From Candidatus Bathyarchaeota archaeon (GTDB lineage Archaea; Thermoproteota; Bathyarchaeia; Bathyarchaeales; Bathycorpusculaceae), in assembly GCA_026014725.1 (NCBI GenBank), contig JAOZHV010000052.1, positions 124,001-188,000 of the forward strand: DNA of 64,000 bases, given 5' to 3'. This document shows, piece by piece, positions 17,711 to 25,504 of the stretch. Under the pieces are notes generated by a model that searched no databases, was not told where the DNA came from, and was given only the letters and a program-made list of their open reading frames with translations. Each line of letters opens with the position of its first letter. Position 1 is the stretch's first letter. The position numbers were made by a program, and so were the translations under genes.

Positions 17711-18687
17711 GGCTTCTCCTCTCGCTGGTTTATCTCGTCAAGCGCCAGCACCTGCCTCGGCTCGTAAACTACCAGTCCCTGCGCAAGTTTGCGGATTTTT
17801 GGTAACAGTTCAATTAGGCAGTCTTTTTCGATGACTGTGTTGACGCCTACCCACGCGTCGTCTGCTAGTGGCGAAATGGTTGGGTTCTTTAGGGCTGGCA
17901 GTTCCGTGAGCAGTTTTTGCAGGTTTGCTTTTTTGACATTAACAAATATATGAATCCTCTTTGAGCCGTCCACGACGCCTTTGAGTAATGCAACTATGTC
18001 GAAGATTTTTTCTCGTTTCTCTGGGTCTTCGAGAGCTTTCTTGTTGGCAATTAGAATGGCGCTGGATTTGAGGATTGTGTCTATGATTTTTAGGTTGTTG
18101 GCTTCTATGGTTGAGCCTGTCTCGGTTACGTCCATGATGCAGTCGCTGTTTTCTGGCGGCTTGGCTTCTGTTGCGCCAAAGGAGAGGAAGATTTTGGCTC
18201 TTGGGTTGTCGCCTTTTTTCCACCATGGCGTCACAATTAATGGTTCAGCGTTGCCGAAGCGTTTTTTGTACTGTGGCGTGTTTTTGATGTAGTCTGAAGC
18301 TATGTTTAGGTATTCTGTGCTTACGCGGAAGTTTCTGCCTTGACTCCAAACAGCCTCCATGAATTCTCCGATGGTTTCTTGAGGAACGCTTTTTGGCACA
18401 GCTATGACGAGCCTGATTTTTCCGTATTCAAGGTTCTGAAGGATTTCTACGTCTGCACGGTTTTCTTTGACCCAGTCTTCTCCTGTTATGCCTATGTCTT
18501 GTAAGCCTTCGCTGACAAAAACGGGGATTTCTTGGGGGCGCAGAACTTTCATTTCGATTTGGGGGTCGTTTATGCTGGGGCGGTATGTGCGCTCTGACGA
18601 GCCGATTTTGAAGCCTGATTTTGAGAAGAATTCGGCTGTTGCTTTTTCTAGGGAGCCTTTTGGGATGGCAAATTTTATTTTATCCAT
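17692..18687 (-). CDS. hisG: ATP phosphoribosyltransferase, long form
   Basis: 331 residues with the periplasmic-binding-protein-like catalytic domain (FAIPKGSLEKAT, ITGEDWVKE, DCIMDVTETGSTIEANNL) and a C-terminal ~75-residue ferredoxin-like domain (about 240-315) typical of the long, histidine-feedback-inhibited HisG. No HisZ is therefore needed. First enzyme and first gene of the operon; AGGTGA lies about 12 nt before the ATG and a TTATAAC-like TATA signal about 35 nt upstream. Confidence 0.95.
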   Translation of the reverse strand: MDKIKFAIPKGSLEKATAEFFSKSGFKIGSSERTYRPSINDPQIEMKVLRPQEIPVFVSEGLQDIGITGEDWVKENRADVEILQNLEYGKIRLVIAVPKSVPQETIGEFMEAVWSQGRNFRVSTEYLNIASDYIKNTPQYKKRFGNAEPLIVTPWWKKGDNPRAKIFLSFGATEAKPPENSDCIMDVTETGSTIEANNLKIIDTILKSSAILIANKKALEDPEKREKIFDIVALLKGVVDGSKRIHIFVNVKKANLQKLLTELPALKNPTISPLADDAWVGVNTVIEKDCLIELLPKIRKLAQGLVVYEPRQVLALDEINQREEKPCRRSK

Positions 18688-18819
18688 AAATTTTTTTCAC
18701 CTAATTTAGAGTTATAACTAAGGGGTTTTTGTTTTGTGAGAACGTTTTGCTGTGGGGTTGCGCCTAATTTCAAATAACTAAACGGTATTGTACTTATGGG
18801 GTTTCGATTGCTAACTTGG

Positions 18820-18850
18820 ATGAACGCAATCGCCTTGTATGAACGCAATC
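18820..18850. promoter_or_regulatory. tandem direct repeat upstream of the his operon
   Basis: The 12-mer ATGAACGCAATC occurs at 18820-18831 and again at 18839-18850, start-to-start 19 nt, close to two helical turns. It lies about 135 nt upstream of hisG and about 80 nt past the end of the gene at 18928. Such spacing fits a dimeric regulator binding one DNA face; no regulator is assigned. The rest of 18688-18927 shows only the hisG promoter region. Confidence 0.4.
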
Positions 18851-18927
18851 CCTCATCATACGTCACTGGAAGACACCTTTGCTTGTCTTCCTAATAAACC
18901 TGTTTACTAATATTTAACTGTCGAATG

Positions 18928-19512
18928 CTAAACTGAGCCTGACTTACGCTTTTTTATCTCAAAAACAATCGGAGGCACCGAAGTTCTAGTCTCCAATTCA
19001 ACGCTCAACAAGCCCTCCATGATGCCCCTCAAAATCTCGCAATCATGAATGAACGGCGTTTTGAGAAGCAAAAACTTGTCTTTCAAATAGAAGTCGCCGA
19101 ACCCCTGAACTTTGAGCCTGTGGAACACGGCGTCCCAACTTTCCTGCTTACTTGCATCCGCACCAATCGTTGACTGTATAGAAACTCGAAGAGCATCGCC
19201 CATTTTCTTGCCTATATCAAACCATTTTTCTTTTGGAATCTCCTGCGTTAATATGTTGAGTAATTCAACGTTAACGAAGGCTATGCGGCTTATTCCACAG
19301 TAGTATTCGCCGGGGTAGCGCCAGTCATGAATCATCATTTTCTTGTAGATGTCAAGCATCTTTGAGATGAGCGGTTTGATTCCTGCTTCTTTGCCTTCTT
19401 TTAGGAGCGATTCAATGAAGTCCCGCTCGGCTTTTTCAAGAATAATCGTGGTTCGCTTGGCGTCGTCTCTGTGGCGCGAGTCTTCAGGGAGGTCTTTTCT
19501 GTCAGCCTGCAT
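18928..19512 (-). CDS. putative regulator: ribbon-helix-helix N-terminus with V4R-like C-terminus
   Basis: 194 residues. Residues ~20-60 (RTTIILEKAERDFIESLLKEG) look like a ribbon-helix-helix strand-helix-helix. The C-terminal ~110 residues end in ILRGIMEGLLSVELETRT followed by PPIVFEIKK, the pattern of V4R ligand-binding domains (a G-x-x-x-G-L helix then a strand ending the fold), although the usual cysteine is missing. It precedes the his operon on the same strand by 240 nt. No experimental family is recognised; the domain assignments are pattern-based. Confidence 0.6.
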   Translation of the reverse strand: MQADRKDLPEDSRHRDDAKRTTIILEKAERDFIESLLKEGKEAGIKPLISKMLDIYKKMMIHDWRYPGEYYCGISRIAFVNVELLNILTQEIPKEKWFDIGKKMGDALRVSIQSTIGADASKQESWDAVFHRLKVQGFGDFYLKDKFLLLKTPFIHDCEILRGIMEGLLSVELETRTSVPPIVFEIKKRKSGSV

Positions 19513-19627
19513 AACTAGTATTCTTCGGGCAATATCTAATATGCCTTATGCATCCAGCAAACATATTAAAACTCAAGTTTCTCGACCCAACTCTTCACTT
19601 CCTCAAGTAAAAACAATGCTACAAAAG

Positions 19628-19777
19628 CAACCGAACCACTGATTGTGCAACGCCACAACCAACCATCAACGCAAACCAAACCCAAAAACCAAAAAGCAAC
19701 ATTCCACACAACCCACTGCTTGTTGTTGTGAGGGGAGAGGGGGGTCACACCCAACAACCCCCAAAAAAACAAACATC
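19628..19777 (-). repeat. dispersed repeat family B, copy 1
   Basis: On the minus strand this stretch begins with a T-rich run, contains ACCCCCCTCTCCCCTCACAA and then TGGTTGGTTGTGGCGTTGCA, matching copy 2 at 59376-59520 over most of its length (for example both have GGTTGGTTGTGGxxGTTGCA followed by CAAnCAGT). It fills the 19513-19877 gap downstream of the PAC2/small membrane protein pair. A 68-codon frame spans it but its translation has no domain and is not conserved in the other copies. Confidence 0.6.
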
Positions 19778-19877
19778 AAAAGAATACTTAATAAAACAGG
19801 TTCTGCCCTACTTTGTCGCCGATGAAGAATCTAAAAAGCTGATTGATGATGCACTCTAGGGTATCTGAGGCAAAACT

Positions 19878-20111
19878 CTAAGTAACAACCTTCTTGCGGA
19901 TAAGGAAGAACAACACAACAAGCCCCAAAATGAACAGCACCAAGCCGACGCCGATGGAAGCAAAATACTCCATGCCGATGACATTCGCTAGCAAGAATGG
20001 TATGTAGGTTGGACCAACGAAAATCAAGAACACCGCAACAATTGTTAAAACTATCCGAGTGAATTTAGACTCTATACCGCTAACTTCCACATTCTCATTC
20101 TCTTCCATCAT
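19878..20111 (-). CDS. small membrane protein downstream of PAC2
   Basis: The frame is open from 20144, but ATG 20111 (or 20108) starting MEENENVEVSG is the more natural start and reduces overlap with the upstream gene. About 77 residues with two hydrophobic helices (IVLTIVAVFLIFVGPTYIPFLLA and ASIGVGLVLFILGLVVLFFLI) and a basic end RKKVVT. No function recognised. Coupled to the PAC2 gene. Confidence 0.65.
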   Translation of the reverse strand: MMEENENVEVSGIESKFTRIVLTIVAVFLIFVGPTYIPFLLANVIGMEYFASIGVGLVLFILGLVVLFFLIRKKVVT

Positions 20112-20124
20112 ACGAACGCCCAAC

Positions 20125-20802
20125 TTACTCTTCTTCAAGTGCATTGTTTTCTATTAATCCTTCTTTTATCTCTTTTCCTAAACTCTTCATCAAAAACTTA
20201 AAAACCAGAAATCCAGCGCCCCTATCAGCCTTAAAACCCATAGTTGTCCCCAGCAAACTCACGCCGTCAATCTTTCGCTCCTTCGCCAACGCCAACGTTA
20301 AGCCTGTTCCACCGACTATTCTGCCCTTACTGTAGATTACGCCGCCTTTCTCCATAAACTCCGTTGCCAACCGCGGAGACGTAGCAGCAATGTAAACCTG
20401 AGTCTTATCCTCAGTAATTGGCACACCGCCCATCGTAACAATGAAGCGGCAACCTATTTCTTCAACAAAATCCATCACCGCATCACAAACCGTATAGTGA
20501 GCAACCACATCATCAAACGAAGGCTGAATCTCACCCGTCATGATAACCAAGTTATTCTTCTCCATGGGTGCATAAAAGAACTCATACCTTGGCAGATGAC
20601 AAATGCCTTTGGATGAGATTGAAACGTAATCGGGAAAAGAAGGCGAATACAACTCCGCAAACGGCTTCGCATCACAGAACTTGATGAGCAAATGTGCCGC
20701 AATCCTGCCTACGTTGCCAAAGCCCGGTAGTCCCTGAATAAAAATCGGATTATCCAACGTCGGATTCGAAAGCTTACGCAAATACGGCTTATCCATCGGC
20801 AA
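20125..20802 (-). CDS. PAC2-family proteasome assembly chaperone homologue
   Basis: 225 residues with the PAC2 core: PIFIQGLPGFGNVGRIAAHLLI at the N-terminus, a MTGEIQPS strand, GCRFIVTMGG, and the glycine-rich GGTGLTLALAKERKIDGVSLLG. Eukaryotic PAC2 and archaeal PbaA-type proteins act in 20S proteasome assembly; the archaeal role of this subgroup is less certain. A PAC4-like gene lies at 62272, so two such chaperone homologues occur in the window. Confidence 0.82.
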   Translation of the reverse strand: MPMDKPYLRKLSNPTLDNPIFIQGLPGFGNVGRIAAHLLIKFCDAKPFAELYSPSFPDYVSISSKGICHLPRYEFFYAPMEKNNLVIMTGEIQPSFDDVVAHYTVCDAVMDFVEEIGCRFIVTMGGVPITEDKTQVYIAATSPRLATEFMEKGGVIYSKGRIVGGTGLTLALAKERKIDGVSLLGTTMGFKADRGAGFLVFKFLMKSLGKEIKEGLIENNALEEE

Positions 20803-20923
20803 ACCACACGCCCAAATAAAACAATGTTCCCCTCTAAAATGCTTTTGCCGACAAACGAAAAAGAAACTATTAATATTTGACGAAGGAAGTAATAGGTGCG
20901 CTGGCGAAATATAAGGAATATTC

Positions 20924-20999
20924 AGCGGGGTGGGGTAGCCAGGATTAACCCGCTGGGCTCATAACCCAGAGATCAGTAGTTCAAATCTACTCCCCGCTA
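20924..20999 (+). tRNA. initiator tRNA-Met (CAT)
   Basis: Folds as a complete cloverleaf: acceptor AGCGGGG/CCCCGCT, D stem GGGT/ACCC, anticodon stem CTGGG/CCCAG with loop CTCATAA, T stem AGTAG/CTACT with loop TTCAAAT, discriminator A. The A1-U72 closing pair and the G-G-G/C-C-C run in the anticodon stem are marks of archaeal initiator tRNA rather than elongator Met. No intron, no encoded CCA. A TATA-like TATTAATATTT lies about 50 nt upstream. Confidence 0.95.
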
Positions 21000-21095
21000 C
21001 TAATCCTTCAATTCTACTAAGAAGCACAAAAAAGCGTAAAAAAGACTTAATTTGCATTTCAGCAGGTCAGCAAAACTCTAGCCAACAGAAAGGTC

Positions 21096-21461
21096 TTATG
21101 ATTGAAGCAGCAGAATTGCTTTAGCTAAGTCTCCGCCGCATTCTTCAAGCGCTTCTTTAGCCTTCTCCAAACTCTTCCCCGTTTGGTCTGCTACCAGTTG
21201 CACGTCTTCTTCGCTGAACGCCGGTTTAGCAGGTGCCCCCACGCCTCGTTTGGAGGGCGCTTGCTCGCTGACTTGTCCGCCGATGACTTGGTACATTTTT
21301 TGTCCCTGAACCTGCAGAATAGCTACTTCAGGCTCATCAATAACAATATCTTTAGTGTTAGTTCGGATTATGACCTGTTGGACATCAGCGACGGAGTCCA
21401 TGTTCATGCCCATGCGCTGCATCAGGCGCTTTTGCTCTCGAGGATTCATTCGTCTATGCAT
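21096..21461 (-). CDS. nac: nascent polypeptide-associated complex protein (archaeal NAC)
   Basis: 121 residues: N-terminal basic ribosome-contact segment (MNPREQKRLMQRMGM), NAC beta-barrel (about 25-65, QQVIIRTNTKDIVIDEPEV) and a C-terminal UBA domain (EEDVQLVADQTGKSLEKAKE, ending in GGDLAKAILLLQS). Archaeal NAC is a homodimer at the ribosome exit. A second ATG four codons in (21449) is also plausible. Follows the PUA gene by 42 nt on the same strand. Confidence 0.92.
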   Translation of the reverse strand: MHRRMNPREQKRLMQRMGMNMDSVADVQQVIIRTNTKDIVIDEPEVAILQVQGQKMYQVIGGQVSEQAPSKRGVGAPAKPAFSEEDVQLVADQTGKSLEKAKEALEECGGDLAKAILLLQS

Positions 21462-21503
21462 AACTTTTCACTATCCAAGTATTCACGCTAGAAGTTGATA
21501 TAT

Positions 21504-21971
21504 TTAGCTTTCCTTGCTGCCATGCCTGACCTTGACGGCGACACCTGTCTTGAAAGCCAACATTTCCCCACTGGAGAGCACAGCTCGCCCCACAGCCAAA
21601 ACACGCCTATCCTCATCCAAAACTATGACTTCATCCTTAGCGCCTATCTCATCGTCAACCTTTACGACGTGAACGGCAAAAACGTCTCCGCCAGCCGCAA
21701 TGTACTGCGCCACATCGTTCTGCACGGTTACAAAGCATTTGGCGAAAGGCGTGTGCTCAGCCATGAACTGTGCAGCTTTGACGCTCAACGAAAGCATTCC
21801 ATCAGTTGGGCGCAGCGTCGCTAGTCTTTCTCCGTTTAGGTTAATGTAACGTATCCTGCCTGTCCTAGGCGACAGCTGTATCTCGGTATTATCTGGAAAG
21901 AGGAGTTCACCCACGCCTTTGCCGAACTGGTAATCAGCGATGCTTCTTACTTTGCCCACTGGATTTTCCAT
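21504..21971 (-). CDS. PUA-domain RNA-binding protein
   Basis: 155 residues. The C-terminal ~80 residues form a PUA domain (FAKCFVTVQNDVAQYIAAGG, DEVIVLDEDRRVLAVGRAV, MLAFKTGVAVKVRHG). The N-terminal half (IADYQFGKGVGELLFPD, RTGRIRYINLNGERLATLRP) matches the predomain that accompanies PUA in archaeosine-type proteins. Probably binds structured RNA; paired with NAC in one transcript. No catalytic domain is present. Confidence 0.82.
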   Translation of the reverse strand: MENPVGKVRSIADYQFGKGVGELLFPDNTEIQLSPRTGRIRYINLNGERLATLRPTDGMLSLSVKAAQFMAEHTPFAKCFVTVQNDVAQYIAAGGDVFAVHVVKVDDEIGAKDEVIVLDEDRRVLAVGRAVLSSGEMLAFKTGVAVKVRHGSKES

Positions 21972-22056
21972 CGTTTCTCATCATATTCTTTTGTTGATAT
22001 TTCGACAAGTATAAACATAACAAGGTAATAAAGACACTGAAAGGTGAAAGGTCACA

Positions 22057-22581
22057 ATGAGATGCGAAGTCTGCGGACGTAAAATACACACCGAACCCAT
22101 ACGCGCAATCATCGAGGGAGCAAAACTAACAGTATGCGTCGAATGCTCCAAGCACGGAAAAGTAATCCTGCACGAAGAAGCAGACCTCCCTAAAAAAGTC
22201 ACAGCTAAACCGCAGGCGCCAATCAGCGTGGTTCCGAAGCGACCAATCGTCGCCAAGGTTGAGATTACACAAGAAGTAACCGAAGATTATGCTAACAAAA
22301 TAAAAGCAGCAAGAGAAAAACTAGCCTTAAGCCATGAGGAACTCGGCAAAAAAATCAATGAAAAAGCCTCAGTTCTGCGAAATCTTGAAGCGGGAAAGAT
22401 GGCGCCAAACAATCAACTTGCATCAAAACTTGAACACATGCTAAAAATCAAGCTACTTGTCCCTGTTTCTGAAGAAAAAGTAACCACTTTGCCTAAAGCT
22501 ACAAGTCAAGAATTGACTTTGGGGGACCTCATTGAGATGGATAAGAAAGGGGAGGCTTCCACAGAACGAAAGCCATCCTAG
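22057..22581 (+). CDS. mbf1: archaeal multiprotein bridging factor 1
   Basis: 174 residues: N-terminal zinc ribbon (CEVCGRKI ... CVECSKHG), basic linker, and a Cro-type HTH (KIKAAREKLALSHEELGKKI followed by LRNLEAGKMAP). The eukaryotic homologue bridges TBP and activators; in archaea it is associated with translation or transcription. SD-like GGTGAAAGGT precedes the ATG. Its last 16 nt overlap the inferred start of hflX. Confidence 0.92.
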   Translation: MRCEVCGRKIHTEPIRAIIEGAKLTVCVECSKHGKVILHEEADLPKKVTAKPQAPISVVPKRPIVAKVEITQEVTEDYANKIKAAREKLALSHEELGKKINEKASVLRNLEAGKMAPNNQLASKLEHMLKIKLLVPVSEEKVTTLPKATSQELTLGDLIEMDKKGEASTERKPS

Positions 22582-23834
22582 TCCAGCGTAGGCTTAATCG
22601 TGAAGAATCAAGCTTAGATGAACTCAAAAAATTGGCGCAATCCGCTGGTTACACTATTGTTGGAGTTTTAGAGCAAACTCGAAGGCCTGATGCCCGTTAC
22701 CAGATTGGCGCTGGAAAAGTCGAAGAACTGGCCACTATGGTTAAGGAAACAGGTGCAGAAAAAGTAATTTTCGACAACCCCCTGCGAACCCTGCAGACAT
22801 ATAACCTTGCTAAGGCAACTCGTGTCGAAGTCATAGACCGCTTCCAACTCATCTTAGAAATCTTTACTAAACGAGCCACAACAACCGAAGCGCAACTGCA
22901 GATTCAACTTGCCACCCTGCAAAACGAGCTAAAGCACGCCAAAGAAAAAGTGCGACTATCCAAAGGAAGCGAGCAGCCTGGCTTTATGGGTCTTGGTGCT
23001 TACGAAGCAGACGTTTACAGAGAAGCCATAAAACGGCAAGTTCAAACAATCCTCAAGAAACTGTCAAGAATCCGAGAGAAAAGAATAATCCAGCGGGAAC
23101 GAAGAGCAGAACTGGGCTTTCTTAGCATTTCACTTGCAGGTTACACGAGTGCAGGAAAAAGTTCACTGTTCAACGCTCTAGCCGAAGAGACAGCACGGGT
23201 GGACAAGGCGTTGTTCACTACGCTTTCAACTACAACTCGTGTGGTGGAGTTCTCAAACCGCCGCTTCCTATTAACCGACACTGTCGGCTTTATTGACCGC
23301 TTGCCCATCTCGCTGATTGAGGCGTTCCATTCAACACTGGAAGAAACCATCTACTCAGACCTAATCATTTTGGTCATTGATTTAAATGAGCCAATCCAAA
23401 CCATAGAGAAGAAAAATAACATCTGCCTTGAAACCATCGAGCGCCTTGGAGCCTCAGGAATACCGCTCATCACCGCCCTAAACAAAATCGATTTAATGAA
23501 TAAAGATGTGGTAGAGCAGAATGTGCAAGCGCTCAAAGACAAGGTTCATAATCCGATTCTTATTTCAGCCAAATGCAAAACAAACCTCGGCACTCTGAAG
23601 AAGGAAATTGTGAAAATTCTCGAGTACTTCGTGCAAGCCCAGTTCTCCGTGCCCTTGACAAACAAGACTATGCCTTTTATGTCGTGGGTGCATGAGAAAA
23701 CGGTCATAAAAAAAGAAGACTACACCAACGACTCCGTCCAAGTGGTGTTTGAGGCTGACCCAGCCTTAGCGGAGCAAGTGAGAAAGAAAGTGAAAGATTT
23801 AAATGGAAAATTCCAAACCAACCCAACCAAATAA
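22566..23834 (+). CDS. hflX: GTPase HflX, start codon apparently ACG
   Basis: Ribosome-associated GTPase. Glycine-rich N-terminal domain (RRPDARYQIGAGKVEELA), a coiled-coil, then G domain: P-loop GYTSAGKSSLFNAL, DTVGFIDRLP and NKID. The first standard start in frame is TTG 22632, but this drops about 22 residues (KAILVQRRLNREESSLDELK) that match the conserved HflX N-terminus. The reading frame is open upstream to a stop at 22542, without any ATG, GTG or TTG. ACG at 22566 sits 10 nt after GGGGAGG (22549-22555) and gives 422 residues. ACG differs from ATG by one base. Confidence 0.88.
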   Translation, partial: TKAILVQRRLNREESSLDELKKLAQSAGYTIVGVLEQTRRPDARYQIGAGKVEELATMVKETGAEKVIFDNPLRTLQTYNLAKATRVEVIDRFQLILEIFTKRATTTEAQLQIQLATLQNELKHAKEKVRLSKGSEQPGFMGLGAYEADVYREAIKRQVQTILKKLSRIREKRIIQRERRAELGFLSISLAGYTSAGKSSLFNALAEETARVDKALFTTLSTTTRVVEFSNRRFLLTDTVGFIDRLPISLIEAFHSTLEETIYSDLIILVIDLNEPIQTIEKKNNICLETIERLGASGIPLITALNKIDLMNKDVVEQNVQALKDKVHNPILISAKCKTNLGTLKKEIVKILEYFVQAQFSVPLTNKTMPFMSWVHEKTVIKKEDYTNDSVQVVFEADPALAEQVRKKVKDLNGKFQTNPTK

Positions 23835-24384
23835 CAAACCCCAAATAGTTGTACTGCGATGGGGGCACAGGCCACAACGTGACGTGCGATTAACTACTCA
23901 TGTAGCTTTGACGGCGCGGGCTCTTTGCGCCTCAGGCTTCATACTTTCAGACACGCAAGACAAGCACATAGAACAAACTGTAACCAAAATCAGCAAGGCA
24001 TGGGGCGGAAAATTCCACTTTGAAATGGGAACCCCTTGGAAAGTGGCAGTTCAAAACTGGAAAGCAAAAGGCGGCATAATCGTGCACTTAACCGCTTACG
24101 GAGAAAACATTCAAACAAGCGATGTGCTGAGCCGAATCAAAGCACAGAATAAGGATGTTATGTTGCTTGTTGGGAGCCAAAAGGTGCCGGGCGAATTCTA
24201 CTCCAGCGAGGTTTCGGATTTCAATGTTGCAGTTGGGAATCAGCCGCACTCTGAATGTTCGGCGCTTGCGATATTTTTGGACCGTTACTTTGAAGGCAAA
24301 GAGCTTGCTGAGCCGTTCCAGAACGCTAAGATGGAGATTGTTCCCAAAGAAAGAGGCAAAGAAATCAAGACTCGTCGACGTTAA
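23803..24384 (+). CDS. trm56: tRNA (cytidine-56-2'-O)-methyltransferase
   Basis: 193 residues, SPOUT fold. N-terminal VLRWGHRPQRDVRLTTHVALTA is diagnostic of aTrm56, and the knot region contains LLVGSQKVPGEFYS and NVAVGNQPHSECSALAIFLDRYF. Methylates the ribose of C56 in the T loop, a modification made in most archaea by this enzyme or by a C/D guide RNA. Its start overlaps hflX by 32 nt, indicating coupling. Confidence 0.92.
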   Translation: MENSKPTQPNNKPQIVVLRWGHRPQRDVRLTTHVALTARALCASGFILSDTQDKHIEQTVTKISKAWGGKFHFEMGTPWKVAVQNWKAKGGIIVHLTAYGENIQTSDVLSRIKAQNKDVMLLVGSQKVPGEFYSSEVSDFNVAVGNQPHSECSALAIFLDRYFEGKELAEPFQNAKMEIVPKERGKEIKTRRR

Positions 24385-24468
24385 TTCACGTCGATTTTTC
24401 ATAGATATGTGATAAGAGTTTTATGGAAGCATGTAGCAGTATTATAGGTGTTAAAAGGAACACCAGAT

Positions 24469-24981
24469 ATGTTATCGACTATTGATGATGCAACTTTAAT
24501 GAAAGTGGCTTTGGCATTAGGCGAAGAAGATGCCGTAAAACTTATTGAGCATTTAAAAGGCGTAGACGAAATAACTGATGATGAAATCGCGAACAAAACA
24601 GCCATACGTCTAAATTCTGTTCGTAAAATTCTCTACAAACTCTACGACCACTCACTTGTTAGCCTCCGTAGAACACGTGACCCCAAAACAGGCTGGTTTA
24701 TTTTTCACTGGAAGCTTCAACCAGACCAGCTTGAAGGCTTCATTTTAAGCCAGAAACGCCGTGTTCTGGAAAAACTCAACGTTAGACTGGAATATGAGAA
24801 AAACCACGATTTCTACTACTGCGGCAGCCCAGAGTGCAAACGGGTTCCGTTCGAAGAAGCCGTCGAACTGGTTTTTCACTGTTCCACATGCGGCAAACCA
24901 CTGGTGCATTTTGGAAACGAAACCATGATAAGTAGACTTTCAGAAAAAGTCGAATTGCTCAGGAAGGAACTGGGTGAGTGA
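24469..24981 (+). CDS. tfe: transcription initiation factor TFE subunit alpha
   Basis: 170 residues from ATG 24469 (an in-frame TTG at 24448 is less likely). N-terminal extended winged helix (DDEIANKTAIRLNSVRKILYKLYDHSLVSLRRTRDPKTGWFIFHWKL) and C-terminal zinc ribbon (YYCGSPECKRVPFEEA ... FHCSTCGKPLVHF). Stabilises the open promoter complex. Followed with an 8-nt overlap by the HD gene. Confidence 0.93.
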   Translation: MLSTIDDATLMKVALALGEEDAVKLIEHLKGVDEITDDEIANKTAIRLNSVRKILYKLYDHSLVSLRRTRDPKTGWFIFHWKLQPDQLEGFILSQKRRVLEKLNVRLEYEKNHDFYYCGSPECKRVPFEEAVELVFHCSTCGKPLVHFGNETMISRLSEKVELLRKELGE

Positions 24982-25504
24982 GAGGCTTCCTTCAAGGGAG
25001 CAAGCAATAGCCCTTCTCAAAGACAACGGTTGCTCAGACCACGTCATTAGCCATTGCCTAGCCGTTGCAGAGTTATCCTTAGAGATTGCAAACAAACTCC
25101 AAAAGAAAGGCTTAACAGTTAACCTCGCTCTGGTTGAGGCAGGTGCACTTCTCCATGACATTGGTCGCGCAAAAACGCACACTGTTGACCACGCGGTTGT
25201 TGGAGCGCAAATCGCAAAGTCCATAGGGTTACCAGAATCTATTATCAAGGTAATCAAGCGTCATGTCGGTGCTGGCATCACGGCAGAGGAAGCAAAATGG
25301 CTTGGCTGGCCACAAGACGTGTACACGCCTCAGTCGCTTGAGGAAAAGGTTGTTTCATACGCTGACAAGCTAATCGACAAGTCAGAGCGAATTTCAATCG
25401 AAACAGAAATTAAGCGGCTTCGAGAGGAAAACAAGAGTGAGGCTGCCCAAAGAGTTGGATTGCTTCATCAAGAAATGACTAACTTGCTTGGCAATGAAAA
25501 ATGA
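24974..25504 (+). CDS. HDIG-type HD-domain phosphohydrolase (TIGR00295-like)
   Basis: 176 residues from a GTG overlapping tfe. The HD metal motif is ALLHDIGRAKTHTVDHAVVG, with SHCLAVAELSLEIA before it and KRHVGAGIT and YADKLIDKSER after. This is the layout of archaeal TIGR00295 proteins; the substrate, likely a nucleotide or cyclic nucleotide, is not known. Shares an ATGA overlap with the DUF2110 gene. Confidence 0.85.
   Translation: MSERLPSREQAIALLKDNGCSDHVISHCLAVAELSLEIANKLQKKGLTVNLALVEAGALLHDIGRAKTHTVDHAVVGAQIAKSIGLPESIIKVIKRHVGAGITAEEAKWLGWPQDVYTPQSLEEKVVSYADKLIDKSERISIETEIKRLREENKSEAAQRVGLLHQEMTNLLGNEK

Noticed and set aside
18675-18866. 63-codon minus-strand frame upstream of hisG
   Set aside because: Overlaps the hisG promoter and direct repeats; no recognisable protein features.
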